A program made the translations under genes and the position numbers. A DNA stretch of 64,000 nucleotides from an uncultured Lachnospiraceae bacterium (GTDB lineage Bacteria > Bacillota > Clostridia > Lachnospirales > Lachnospiraceae): the NCBI GenBank assembly GCA_902787715.1, contig CADAHQ010000001.1:62001-126000 (forward strand), given 5' to 3'. Below, one piece after another: positions 1 through 8,371 of this stretch. Below the pieces are notes generated by a model that was not told the origin of the DNA, ran no database searches, and was given only the letters and a program-made list of their open reading frames with translations. The first letter of the stretch is position 1; the number at the start of each line of letters is the position of its first letter.

Positions 1-1851
1 GTATACACGGAAACCGAGGCAGTGGAGCGCAAGGAGAGTAACGTCGACATGACGGACCTGCCGCCCTTTGAGGGGACAGAGTACGGAAAGCTGTTCGGCT
101 TCAAATCCTCCGTTGTCAACGGTTACCGGCAGAATTACCGCTCCATGATGAAAAAGAAGAGCAAAAAGCGCCTCGGCTTTTGCCTCGGCTTGTTCGGTGC
201 CGTGATTGTATTCCTCACTGCGGTGTTCAGTCGCGGAATCAAGGAATTCTTCAAGGTGAAGGAAGAATTTAACGAGAATGTCATTTTGGTTGCGGCGACG
301 TCGGAAGATATTTCCGAGAAAATCATCGCTGCCTTAAACGACCCGGAGTCCGGAATCGATGATGTTTCGCTTCGGTACAACGGTGACGTCAACATGTCGG
401 ACGGCGAGCTTCGGGCGTATTTTGTGAGCTTTGAAACGGCAGGTTTTTACGATGTCGGATACGCCGAGGAAAACAGCATGAGTGTCAATGCTTCCGTGCT
501 GTCGGACAAACTTCTTTCCAACATGAAATGTCTGACCGGAAGAAAAGACGGGCTCACGGAGATGGAGGCGGTGATTACCAAGCACGTAGCCGACCTGTTC
601 CTCGAGAAGTCGCCCTATCCGTACATCAGTGACTATTCCGACCTTCTTTCCATGCGGTGCGGACTGCCGTACAACGCAGAATTAGTGAAGATCGTCGGTA
701 TCGTGGATTCCGATGAGATGGCAGTCTATATTTCGGATATGGATCTGGACCGTCTGAGTATGCGCTACGGAATGTTCCGAAGTGTTCTCTGCGATGAGAA
801 CGATGATTATCATCTTGCGCCGGGAGAGTGCATGGTAGTGCGCAACAGGCATCTCGAGCAGTATAACAACGACGATTTGGCCCACCTGGCAGAAACGGAA
901 CTGAAGGTCGGAGATCCTCTCATGCTGAACGGGCTTCCTCTTACAGTGGCAAAGTATTATGACATATCTCTTTACGATTTTTCGCAGAGACCCAGAAGTC
1001 AGGATGAAATGACGCCGGAGCAGAAGGAAGCGCTTCAGAAGCAAAACGAGGAACGCGAGCCGCTTCGGGATGAAATCTTCTCGAGAATCCGAAGAATCGA
1101 TACGGTGAAACCTAGCATTATTATCGTGAATGCGGAGGATTTCCACAAGGTGGCCCGTATCATCGGCGTGACGTCGTTGAACATTATCGATAGCGAAAAG
1201 TCGGCGGGCGAGATGAAGTTTGACGGGAAGGGAACGCAGAGTTCTTACAACGCACAGGGGTATTACACCTCCTTAGCCTATTACCAACTGCACTCCAATG
1301 ATTTGAAGAAAACTAAAGAGTATGTCAACCGGGTGTTCGGCGGGCTGGAAAATCCTGTGGAGGCGTCGGACGGCAGAATCACCTCCAGAGGCGAGGGCGC
1401 CATCATCACTCCGGAGTACCGCTTCCAGGAATTATTCAAATCCGTCCGGAGAACAGTTTGGAAACTGTTCATCGCTTGGGCCGTAGTTCTTGGTCTGATG
1501 TGTGTTTGCATGCTCTTTATCATGAAATCGAACATCATGAATCGCACCAGAGAAATCGGAATCTACCGCGCCATCGGCGTATCCGGGAAGAATATCCTGT
1601 TCCGGTTTGCCGTGGAAATCGGCGTTGTGGTGACCTTCAGCGTATTTATCGGGTATCTGCTTTCGTCCGTAATCGTGCGCTTCATCCTAAAGCACGGCGG
1701 GATGGCGGAGAGCCTGTTGTACTACCCGTGGTGGCTTGCTCTGCTGGTGCTGGGATTTTTGTATGCGGTTTGCATCGTATTCGGCATCTTCCCGGTTTGG
1801 CGCATCCTTCGCAAAACGCCCAGCGAGATTTTGGCGAAGTACGACATTTAA
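1..1851 (+). CDS. ABC transporter permease, FtsX/MacB type (5' partial)
   Basis: The reading frame is open from the first base, so the true start lies before the window; the GTG at 22 is only an internal codon. The visible part has one membrane segment near residues 50-70 (counting from base 22), a large extracytoplasmic domain of about 400 residues, and three membrane segments between about 480 and 600. The cytoplasmic stretch after the second membrane segment carries NRTREIGIYRAIG, the hallmark of FtsX/MacB-type permeases. Such permeases couple to an ATPase and do mechanical work on periplasmic or wall substrates or export peptides. The ATPase would be expected upstream, outside the window. 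Substrate is unknown. A strong hairpin terminator follows. Confidence 0.85.
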   Translation, partial: VYTETEAVERKESNVDMTDLPPFEGTEYGKLFGFKSSVVNGYRQNYRSMMKKKSKKRLGFCLGLFGAVIVFLTAVFSRGIKEFFKVKEEFNENVILVAATSEDISEKIIAALNDPESGIDDVSLRYNGDVNMSDGELRAYFVSFETAGFYDVGYAEENSMSVNASVLSDKLLSNMKCLTGRKDGLTEMEAVITKHVADLFLEKSPYPYISDYSDLLSMRCGLPYNAELVKIVGIVDSDEMAVYISDMDLDRLSMRYGMFRSVLCDENDDYHLAPGECMVVRNRHLEQYNNDDLAHLAETELKVGDPLMLNGLPLTVAKYYDISLYDFSQRPRSQDEMTPEQKEALQKQNEEREPLRDEIFSRIRRIDTVKPSIIIVNAEDFHKVARIIGVTSLNIIDSEKSAGEMKFDGKGTQSSYNAQGYYTSLAYYQLHSNDLKKTKEYVNRVFGGLENPVEASDGRITSRGEGAIITPEYRFQELFKSVRRTVWKLFIAWAVVLGLMCVCMLFIMKSNIMNRTREIGIYRAIGVSGKNILFRFAVEIGVVVTFSVFIGYLLSSVIVRFILKHGGMAESLLYYPWWLALLVLGFLYAVCIVFGIFPVWRILRKTPSEILAKYDI

Positions 1852-1901
1852 TTCGCCTTCGCGGCAAATCCACCCGGCATCGGAACAAACGTATTCTAAT
1901 C

Positions 1902-1945
1902 AAAAACAGCACGGAACCGTTGCGGCTTCGTGCTGTTTGTTTTTT
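1902..1945 (+). terminator. Bidirectional intrinsic terminator
   Basis: A 10-bp perfect stem, AAACAGCACG (1904-1913) with CGTGCTGTTT (1929-1938), is followed by GTTTTTT. On the opposite strand the stem is followed by a T-run as well. It sits between the convergent permease and isocitrate dehydrogenase genes and can serve both. Confidence 0.85.
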
Positions 1946-1988
1946 GTGATATCGTGTGTGTTTGATTGTTGCCGAGACAAAAGCGAAC

Positions 1989-3203
1989 TTACGCAAGCTT
2001 TGCGGTAAGTCTCTCGCGGATGGCAGCGATGAAATCGGCGGAGTTGACAGCCTTAGCGGTGTAGCCCTCCGAAACGAGACCCGCGAGGTCCTTCGTCATG
2101 ATGCCGTCGTTAAGAGTCTGCAGAACAGCGGCCTCAAGGCAGTCAGCGTAGCGGACGAGATCGGCAAGGCCGTCCTTTTCACCGCGCTTGCGGAGAGCGC
2201 CGGACCATGCGAAGATGGTTGCAACCGGGTTCGTGGAGGTTTCCTCACCCTTTAAGTAGCGGTAGTAGTGGCGAGTTACGGTGCCGTGTGCAGCCTCGTA
2301 TTCGAAATTGCCGTCCGGGCTTACCAGGACGCTGGTCATCATGGCAAGGGAGCCGAAAGCGGTGGAAACCATATCGCTCATGACATCGCCGTCGTAGTTC
2401 TTGCAGGCCCAGATAAATCCGCCCTCGGAACGAATCACGCGGGCAACGGCATCGTCAATCAGGGTGTAGAAGTAGGTGATGCCTGCGGCCTCGAACTTAG
2501 CCTTGTATTCCGCATCGTAGATCTCCTGGAAGATATCCTTGAAGCGGTGGTCATACTTTTTGCTGATCGTGTCCTTCGAGGAGAACCAGAGGTCCTGCTT
2601 CACGGATAGCGCATACTCAAAGCAGCTGCGGGCGAAGGACTCGATGGACGTGTCCTTGTTGTACATACCCTGTAAAACGCCGGGGCACTCGAAATCGTAG
2701 ACAGTCTCACGCATGGTGGTTCCGTCCTCGCCGGTGAAGAGCAGTTCAGCCTTGCCGGGGCCGGGGATGCGGAACTCCGTGTTCTTGTAAACATCGCCGT
2801 ATGCATGACGGGCGATGGTGATGGGCTTTTTCCAGGTGCGAACGTTAGGTTTGATGGAATCAATCATGATCGGTGCGCGGAAAACCGTACCGTCGAGAAT
2901 CGCACGGATGGTTCCGTTGGGGCTCTTCCACATCTGGGAGAGGTTGTACTCCGTGACGCGCTGCGCGTTCGGCGTGATGGTGGCGCATTTGACGGCAACG
3001 CCGTACTCCTTGGCGGCGTAGCTTGCGTCCAGCGTGATCTGGTCCTTGGTTTCCTCGCGCTTTACGAGGCCGAGGTCATAGTATTCGGTCTTGAGGTCGA
3101 CGAAGGGGAGAATGAGCTCATCCTTGATCATCTTCCAAAGAATCCGGGTCATTTCGTCGCCGTCCATCTCAACGAGCGGCGTGGTCATGGCAATCTTTTT
3201 CAT
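1989..3203 (-). CDS. icd: Isocitrate dehydrogenase (NADP-type, dimeric)
   Basis: Oxidatively decarboxylates isocitrate to 2-oxoglutarate, feeding glutamate synthesis. The 404-residue protein has the eukaryote-like short IDH sequence: an early [12 protein letters not shown] block, the substrate loop SPNGTIR near residue 95-100, a metal-binding DD in LIDDAVA, the YDGDVMSD block, and the cofactor motif [11 protein letters not shown] with [15 protein letters not shown]. The start at 3203 is chosen because GGAGG (3209-3213 on the top strand) lies five bases upstream; the earlier ATG at 3215 overlaps that ribosome site. It follows the aconitase gene by about 50 bp on the same strand, so the two consecutive reactions citrate to 2-oxoglutarate are co-transcribed. 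No citrate synthase is in the window. Confidence 0.95.
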   Translation of the reverse strand: MKKIAMTTPLVEMDGDEMTRILWKMIKDELILPFVDLKTEYYDLGLVKREETKDQITLDASYAAKEYGVAVKCATITPNAQRVTEYNLSQMWKSPNGTIRAILDGTVFRAPIMIDSIKPNVRTWKKPITIARHAYGDVYKNTEFRIPGPGKAELLFTGEDGTTMRETVYDFECPGVLQGMYNKDTSIESFARSCFEYALSVKQDLWFSSKDTISKKYDHRFKDIFQEIYDAEYKAKFEAAGITYFYTLIDDAVARVIRSEGGFIWACKNYDGDVMSDMVSTAFGSLAMMTSVLVSPDGNFEYEAAHGTVTRHYYRYLKGEETSTNPVATIFAWSGALRKRGEKDGLADLVRYADCLEAAVLQTLNDGIMTKDLAGLVSEGYTAKAVNSADFIAAIRERLTAKLA

Positions 3204-3252
3204 GGGAACCTCCATTCGCGGCGGCGCCGCGGTTTATTCATCGGGATACTGC

Positions 3253-5514
3253 TTATGCGTTCTTGTGCTGTTCGGCATAGTAGTTAATCAGGCAGCCGTC
3301 GAGGATGATGGTGCGCTCCTCGTTGGTAAGGCCGGAGATTAAGAGCGTGATGTCGGAAACGGTGCCGTCCTTCTTGAGCACCTTTGCGGCAAATTCTTCC
3401 TCGCCCTTCGCAATCTTTGCTCTCACGTCGGGGATGAACACGTAATCGCCGTCTTCGTACGGGAACTCCGCGCCCTCGGGAAGAGTGAAGGGCAGGATGC
3501 CCCAGTTAATGCAGTTGCTTCTGTAGCGCTTGGTAGCGTACTCGTAGCAGATGTTTGCGTAGCCGCCGAGAACCTTCTGGCAGGAAGCTGCCTGCTCGCG
3601 GGCGGAACCGTCGCCGGGCTTGTTGGCGAAGACGCAGGAACCGAACTGCGTGTTGCGAAGAAGTGTGTTCGCATCGCCGAAGTTCGAGAGAACCTTTACA
3701 AGCTCCTCGGGAGCACCGCCGTCGCGACGCTCAAGGTCAAGGGCGTGGATGGCTTTGCTTCTTCCCACATATTCCGGAACACGGCGGGAGAGGGCAAACT
3801 CGGAAAGGCGAAGCGGGTTGCTTCGATAGGAGCTGGTCTCGCCGGAAGGAATCAATTCGTCGGTGGTGGTCACCGGGTCGCGGATGACAGCGGCAAGCTT
3901 AACAAGCATGTTGTCCGTGAGAGCTTCCATGGAAGGCCAGTCGGTGATGTTCGGTCCGAGAATGAGCTCGGCGTTCTTGTCCGCCTTGCCGTAGCCGTAG
4001 TAGATGCGGTTGCGGTAAACGGTCTTATCGAAATGGTAAGGATGGTTCGGAACCTCATAGTCGATATCGGTAGCTGCCGTAATGATGCCGCCGTTGGCTG
4101 CGGTAGCAGCGATGCTTCTTGCGTCCATCAGAGCCACACCGCAGAGCTGACCCTCCGCGGGCTTGCTGCCTTCGCGGTTCGGGAAGTTGCGGGTTGTATG
4201 GCGGATGGAGAGACCGTCGTTGGCCGGAACATCTCCGGCGCCGAAGCACGGGCCGCAGAAGGACGGCTTGATGATGGCGCCGGCCTTGAGAAGTTCGGAG
4301 GTTGCACCGATTTTCGTAAGTTCAAGGCTTACGGGAACGCTGGTGGGATAAACATTCAGCGAAAAATACCCGTTGCCGCAGTCCTTGCCTGCAAGAATCG
4401 CAGCAGCCTCGTCGATGTTGTCGAAGAGACCGCCGGAGCAGCCGGCGATGACGCCTTGGTCTGCATAGACCTTGCCGTCTTTAACCTTGCTTCGGAGGTC
4501 GTATTTGTGGCCTTTGAATTTGGCGGCTGCCTCTTCCTCGACCTTCGCGAGAATCTCGTCCGCATTGGCCACGAACTCGTGGATCGTGTAAGCGTTCGAG
4601 GGATGGAACGGAAGAGCGATCATGCTCTCCGCCTTATCGAGGTCGATGGTGATGAAGCGGTCGTAATATGCGCATGCGCCGGGAGCGAGTTTCTTGTAGC
4701 ACTCCGGACGCTCGTGAGCGATGTAGTGACCCTGCGTGATCTCGTCGGTCTCCCAGATGGAGGAGAGACACGTGGTCTCGGTGGTCATAACGTCGATACC
4801 GTTGCGGAAGTCGATGGGCAGGTTCGCAAGGCCGGGGCCGACGAACTCGAGAACGCGGTTCTTTACAAAACCGTTGCCGAAGGTTTCCTTTACAAGAGCA
4901 AGTGCGATGTCGTGAGGACCGATACCGCGCTTCGGCTTGCCGGTGACATATACCAAAACCACCTCGGGCATGTTGAGATCCCAGGTGTTCTTAAGAAGCT
5001 GTTTTACAAGCTCGGGGCCGCCTTCGCCGACGCCCATGGTGCCGAGAGCACCGTAGCGGGTGTGAGAGTCGGAGCCGAGAATCATATTGCCGCAGGCGGT
5101 GAGCTCCTCCCGGGCGTAGGAGTGGATGACGGACTGGTTTGCAGGAACATAGATACCGCCGAAGCGCTTGGCTGCGGACAGACCGAAGACATGGTCATCC
5201 TCGTTGATGGTGCCGCCCACAGCGCAGAGGCTGTTATGGCAGTTGGTCATGGCATAGGGCAGAGGGAACTCCGTGAGTCCGCTTGCGCGTGCCGTCTGGA
5301 TGATTCCTACGTAGGTGATGTCGTGGGAAACCATCGCGTCAAAACGTATCTTGAGCCGCGAGTTGTCGCCGGAGGTGTTATGGGATGCGAGAATACCGTA
5401 GGCAATGGTAGCCTTGCGGGCCTCGTCCGCAGCAATCGGTCCGGCTTCCTGCGGAACGCCGTTTACCAGGTAGATACCGCCCTCGTGGAGGGTTACACAA
5501 GTGTTGTTGCTCAT
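3253..5514 (-). CDS. acn: Aconitase-family hydratase
   Basis: Aconitate hydratase family, interconverting citrate and isocitrate with a 4Fe-4S cluster. The 753-residue protein shows the three cluster cysteines in CSGG and FCGPCFGAGD, the substrate-binding TTRNFPNREGSK block, and LGSDSHTRYGALGTMG near the N-terminus. The start MSNNT at 5514 has AGGAG at the right distance; the long upstream extension of the frame is not coding. Length and sequence look like the 750-residue hydratase subtype common in Clostridia and Bacteroidetes rather than the 890-residue AcnA. It is first in a two-gene operon with icd, which supports citrate as the substrate. A long open frame on the other strand is a shadow. 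Confidence 0.93.
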   Translation of the reverse strand: MSNNTCVTLHEGGIYLVNGVPQEAGPIAADEARKATIAYGILASHNTSGDNSRLKIRFDAMVSHDITYVGIIQTARASGLTEFPLPYAMTNCHNSLCAVGGTINEDDHVFGLSAAKRFGGIYVPANQSVIHSYAREELTACGNMILGSDSHTRYGALGTMGVGEGGPELVKQLLKNTWDLNMPEVVLVYVTGKPKRGIGPHDIALALVKETFGNGFVKNRVLEFVGPGLANLPIDFRNGIDVMTTETTCLSSIWETDEITQGHYIAHERPECYKKLAPGACAYYDRFITIDLDKAESMIALPFHPSNAYTIHEFVANADEILAKVEEEAAAKFKGHKYDLRSKVKDGKVYADQGVIAGCSGGLFDNIDEAAAILAGKDCGNGYFSLNVYPTSVPVSLELTKIGATSELLKAGAIIKPSFCGPCFGAGDVPANDGLSIRHTTRNFPNREGSKPAEGQLCGVALMDARSIAATAANGGIITAATDIDYEVPNHPYHFDKTVYRNRIYYGYGKADKNAELILGPNITDWPSMEALTDNMLVKLAAVIRDPVTTTDELIPSGETSSYRSNPLRLSEFALSRRVPEYVGRSKAIHALDLERRDGGAPEELVKVLSNFGDANTLLRNTQFGSCVFANKPGDGSAREQAASCQKVLGGYANICYEYATKRYRSNCINWGILPFTLPEGAEFPYEDGDYVFIPDVRAKIAKGEEEFAAKVLKKDGTVSDITLLISGLTNEERTIILDGCLINYYAEQHKNA

Positions 5515-5651
5515 AGGAAAATCTCCTTTGTTTCGTGTCGATGCACATACGAAAACATTGTACCTAAAGCACCGTTCCATGTCAACACTTTTTCGGGCTG
5601 CGAGGGGCAAAAGCGACTCCCGCGAAAAATGCATAAAATACGTTTTTTTTC

Positions 5652-5680
5652 TTGCATTTTCCGCTGTTAGAGGATAGAAT
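5652..5680 (+). promoter_or_regulatory. Promoter of the 5745 gene
   Basis: TTGCAT (5652-5657), 17 bp, TAGAAT (5675-5680). The -35 runs straight into TTTTCCGC, an element shared by several promoters in the window. Confidence 0.65.
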
Positions 5681-5744
5681 AGTAACATAGAGTAAATCGG
5701 CGAAATGCGATGTGTTTCGACCCGATTAGAGGAGAGTGGAAAAT

Positions 5745-6575
5745 ATGAGCGTTAAGGCAGTTATGGGACAGTGTGTCATGCCGAAGGAAATGTTTTTCGG
5801 TACAGCGTGGCCCCACGAGCAGTGCATCATCGGGGAGGATACCCTGGAGCTGGTTGTGAGTCCGCTTTCGCAGCGCAACAACGCTGTGCAGATTCATATG
5901 GCGGCGATGTGGAACAAAGAGGTTCTGACGTTCCATGACTTAAACGCCGGAATGAAAAAAGAAAATGTGAAACTGTATCTTCAGTCGCTGTCGGAGCGCC
6001 TCTGTGCGATTGTCGAGAAGTATTTCATGTGGCCGGATGACGATGTTCATAATATGACGATTTCCTTCGGAAGTCTCACCGAGCGGAAGGAAGACGATGA
6101 CCCGCTGGAGACCAATATGCGGTTTGTCCTTATGGTAAAGGATATTCTGCCGATTGAGGATCCCACGGAGCTGGATATGATTCACAAGAGCCTGAAGGGT
6201 GAGTTTTCCAACTGGCTTGAGGAAGTCATCAGCGATGTTCATCAAAAGAAGTCGGTGGAAGAGTTGAAGAAGGATCCTACGGTTGTGCTGGATGTGGATC
6301 TGATGAAGCATGAGCAGGAAGATCTTGGATTGGAGAGCACCTTCGCCATTTTCTCCCTTGTATTTGCCGGACTCGGTATTCTCTGGAAAGACTGGTTCAT
6401 CTTCCAGGTAATCGCCATCGTGATGGGCGGCTATGTCGCATACCGCTCCTATCAAAAGCAGCGCTGGGTATGTATGGTGCTCGGCCTGATTGCAAGCATT
6501 GTCGGAATCGTGTTCACGGGAATCGCCTACGGCGTGCTCCGCGAGCAGATGAAGAATGTGAAGCTGCCGAATTAG
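5745..6575 (+). CDS. Membrane protein of unknown function
   Basis: A 276-residue protein I do not recognise. Residues 1 to about 200 are soluble and acidic (phrases such as MWPDDDVHNM and HQKKSVEELKKDP). The last 70 residues hold two or three hydrophobic segments (IFSLVFAGLGILW, FQVIAIVMGGYVAY and MVLGLIASIVGIVFTGIAYG), resembling the small two-helix DUF4190-like membrane modules. So a cytoplasmic domain is tethered by C-terminal membrane helices. The start at 5745 is preceded by AGGAGAG with an 8-base spacer; the GTG at 5736 overlaps that site. It stands alone under its own promoter and is convergent with the acetyltransferase gene only 8 bp away. Confidence 0.7.
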   Translation: MSVKAVMGQCVMPKEMFFGTAWPHEQCIIGEDTLELVVSPLSQRNNAVQIHMAAMWNKEVLTFHDLNAGMKKENVKLYLQSLSERLCAIVEKYFMWPDDDVHNMTISFGSLTERKEDDDPLETNMRFVLMVKDILPIEDPTELDMIHKSLKGEFSNWLEEVISDVHQKKSVEELKKDPTVVLDVDLMKHEQEDLGLESTFAIFSLVFAGLGILWKDWFIFQVIAIVMGGYVAYRSYQKQRWVCMVLGLIASIVGIVFTGIAYGVLREQMKNVKLPN

Positions 6576-6583
6576 TTGACTTG

Positions 6584-7459
6584 TCAGGGTTTACAATGTA
6601 CCGGCTGTCGGGCGACCTTCAGCCGGTATTCTTTCGCCCTTTCCGAGGGAACATCCGCAAAGCCGAGGCGGTCAAGAACCGCTAAGGAGGGCGCATTTTC
6701 CGGATGGACTTTGGCGTATACCGGCTTGCCGGGAAGCATTTGATTCAAAGCGGAAAGCAGGGAGCCGACCATGGGGACAGCCAAGTGACGCCCGCGAAAC
6801 TCCGGGCGGATGTAATATTCTATCTTGAGAACGGGCTTTTCAAGCCCGTCAAAATGCTCGGCAAATGCTGCTGCGTATCCGATGGGCTCTGCCGTTTTGT
6901 CGGCCGCGGCAATATCGCTTTTCATGAAAACCTTCGCGGGGCCGAAGCCTTCCGAGAGAGCTGAGAGGACACGACGGTTCTCCCAGAGCAGGCGAATCGA
7001 AGACTCGCCGCGCTGTTTGTCTGTTTCGGTGAGGAAATAGGGCTCATCGCGGAATTGATCATAGTACCGGACGAAGGTCTCCTCGTCCATCGGGAGAAAG
7101 ACGAAGGCGTCGTCCGCATAAAGAGGTGCCCGCCCTGTCAATGAGTCATACAAAGAAACGCATTCGGCGAGAGTGAGAGAACGAAGTGAAAGAATAATCT
7201 CCGGGCAGGAAAGCCGGACACCGCCGTGCTCGTAACCCACGGTCGGAAGGTGCTTTCGGGAAGCAATGTTCGCAAAATTCGGAGAGTCCGTAAGAAACAG
7301 TGTTTCCTCGGCCGTAGTGCCTTCGGAAAGGCATGCCGAAACAGGCTCGCATCCTGTGAAGGTTCGAACCGAAACGCCGGATTCCGCCGCCTCTTTACAA
7401 AGGGAAGCCGGAAGGGCGGGGGAGGAATCCTCTCTTTTTATGTACCAAAGGTTCTTCAT
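6584..7459 (-). CDS. GNAT-family N-acetyltransferase
   Basis: About 291 residues. The C-terminal half carries a GNAT fold: a beta-4-like LKIEYYIRPEFRGR followed by HLAVPMVGSLL, which is the acetyl-CoA pyrophosphate-binding turn (R-x-x-G-R/H), then VYAKVHPENAPSLAVLDRLGF, the usual alpha-4/beta-5 region. The N-terminal half (about 150 residues) has no motif I recognise. Substrate unknown. The start is uncertain: MKNLWYI at 7459 is the most family-like, but no clear ribosome site precedes it, and an upstream ATG at 7537 would overlap the divergent CYTH gene. Confidence 0.75.
   Translation of the reverse strand: MKNLWYIKREDSSPALPASLCKEAAESGVSVRTFTGCEPVSACLSEGTTAEETLFLTDSPNFANIASRKHLPTVGYEHGGVRLSCPEIILSLRSLTLAECVSLYDSLTGRAPLYADDAFVFLPMDEETFVRYYDQFRDEPYFLTETDKQRGESSIRLLWENRRVLSALSEGFGPAKVFMKSDIAAADKTAEPIGYAAAFAEHFDGLEKPVLKIEYYIRPEFRGRHLAVPMVGSLLSALNQMLPGKPVYAKVHPENAPSLAVLDRLGFADVPSERAKEYRLKVARQPVHCKP
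6600..6632 (+). terminator. Possible weak terminator inside the convergent gene
   Basis: ACCGGCTG (6600-6607) pairs with CAGCCGGT (6620-6627), followed by ATTCTTTC. It would end the 5745 transcript but lies within the 3' end of the acetyltransferase gene. The T-tract is poor. Confidence 0.35.
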
Positions 7460-7493
7460 ACGAAAACCATACCATGGAAACGGAGAAACTGCA

Positions 7494-7988
7494 ATGGAAA
7501 TCGAACGCAAATTCTTAGTCAAATCCTTGCCGGACAATCTGGAAAGCTATCCTCACGCGGAGCTTTCCCAGGCATATATCGCAAGCCACGGCACCACGGT
7601 GCGGATCCGCAAAGCGGATGACCGCTACCTGCTTACCATTAAGAAAAAGCCGGCGCCCTCCGAGGATTCCAAAGCCGCCATAGTGAATGTGGAGATTGAG
7701 GAGGAAATTCCAAAGGATCTCTTCGAGCGCCTCGCAGCACATGTGGAAACGCCGTTTCTTACGAAGACCCGCTACAGGATTCCCTGCGGAAAGCATGTGG
7801 CGGAGCTCGACATTTATCACGGCGTTTTGGAAGGCCTCAAAACCGTGGAAATCGAGTACGCGAGTGTGGAGGAAGCGCAAGATACGCCCGTCCCGTCCTG
7901 GTTCGGAAGAGATGTGAGTAACGATCGCCGCTATCGGAATTCATCCCTGTCCGTGCTGACAACTCTCGAAGGGTTGCCGTTGCAATAA
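7494..7988 (+). CDS. CYTH-domain protein (triphosphate-binding tunnel fold)
   Basis: A 164-residue CYTH protein. It starts with MEIERKFLV, giving the diagnostic ExExK motif at residues 2-6. Further tunnel residues are in VRIRKADDRYLLTIKKK and VEIEEEI, and later RYRIPCGKHVAELDIY and LKTVEIEYAS. Bacterial stand-alone CYTH proteins usually hydrolyse tripolyphosphate or thiamine triphosphate; a few are class IV adenylate cyclases. The exact substrate cannot be read from sequence. GGAG lies nine bases before the ATG. It is divergent from the acetyltransferase gene. Confidence 0.88.
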   Translation: MEIERKFLVKSLPDNLESYPHAELSQAYIASHGTTVRIRKADDRYLLTIKKKPAPSEDSKAAIVNVEIEEEIPKDLFERLAAHVETPFLTKTRYRIPCGKHVAELDIYHGVLEGLKTVEIEYASVEEAQDTPVPSWFGRDVSNDRRYRNSSLSVLTTLEGLPLQ

Positions 7989-8236
7989 GGGCGAATTTGC
8001 AATTATGCAAAATATTCTTTCATTTTTGAAGCTCAAATGCAAAAGAATTCGGGACCGAAATCCGTCGGTGTGACGAAAATCGACGCCTGTTTTTGTGACA
8101 AACTGACAAATGCACCGTGTTTCTTACTGCGAATCCGGACCCGAAAGGGCATTCTGCAACAAGATCACGGTGCATTTTGTGCATATTTGACAAAGAACGT
8201 TGCAAAATCAGCACTTTCTACCCTCAGAAATGAGTA
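7989..8236. other. Non-coding, A+T-rich region with a long inverted repeat
   Basis: No convincing gene. AAATGCACCGTG (8108-8119) and CACGGTGCATTT (8166-8177) form a perfect 12-bp inverted repeat with a 46-nt loop. The region lies just upstream of the promoter of the ParA-like gene. Open frames here lack ribosome sites. Confidence 0.55.
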
Positions 8237-8266
8237 TTGCATTTCAAAATTATTCACTGTTATAAT
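8237..8266 (+). promoter_or_regulatory. Promoter of the ParA-like gene
   Basis: TTGCAT (8237-8242), 18 bp, TATAAT (8261-8266). The transcript would begin near 8273, giving a leader of about 100 nt. Confidence 0.65.
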
Positions 8267-8286
8267 CGTAACACTTAACCCGTGTG

Positions 8287-8354
8287 GGCGCGCGAAGCGC
8301 CTGCGTTTCGGGGCAAAACGCGTAATTATTTGTCCTCAGACGAAGGCGTCTGAG
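8287..8354 (+). promoter_or_regulatory. Structured 5' leader with three tandem hairpins
   Basis: Three successive stems: GGCGC/GCGCC (8287-8301), GCGTTT/AAACGC (8303-8321) and CTCAGACG/CGTCTGAG with an AAGG loop (8335-8354). The last ends a few bases before the ribosome site (GGAGG at 8361-8365). No T-run follows, so it is not a terminator. It matches no riboswitch class I recognise. Confidence 0.5.
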
Positions 8355-8371
8355 TGGAAAGGAGGAAAACT

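Noticed and set aside
3745-5670. 641-codon open frame opposite aconitase
   Set aside because: It lies antisense to a well-recognised gene and has no ribosome site or family resemblance; high G+C third positions create such frames.
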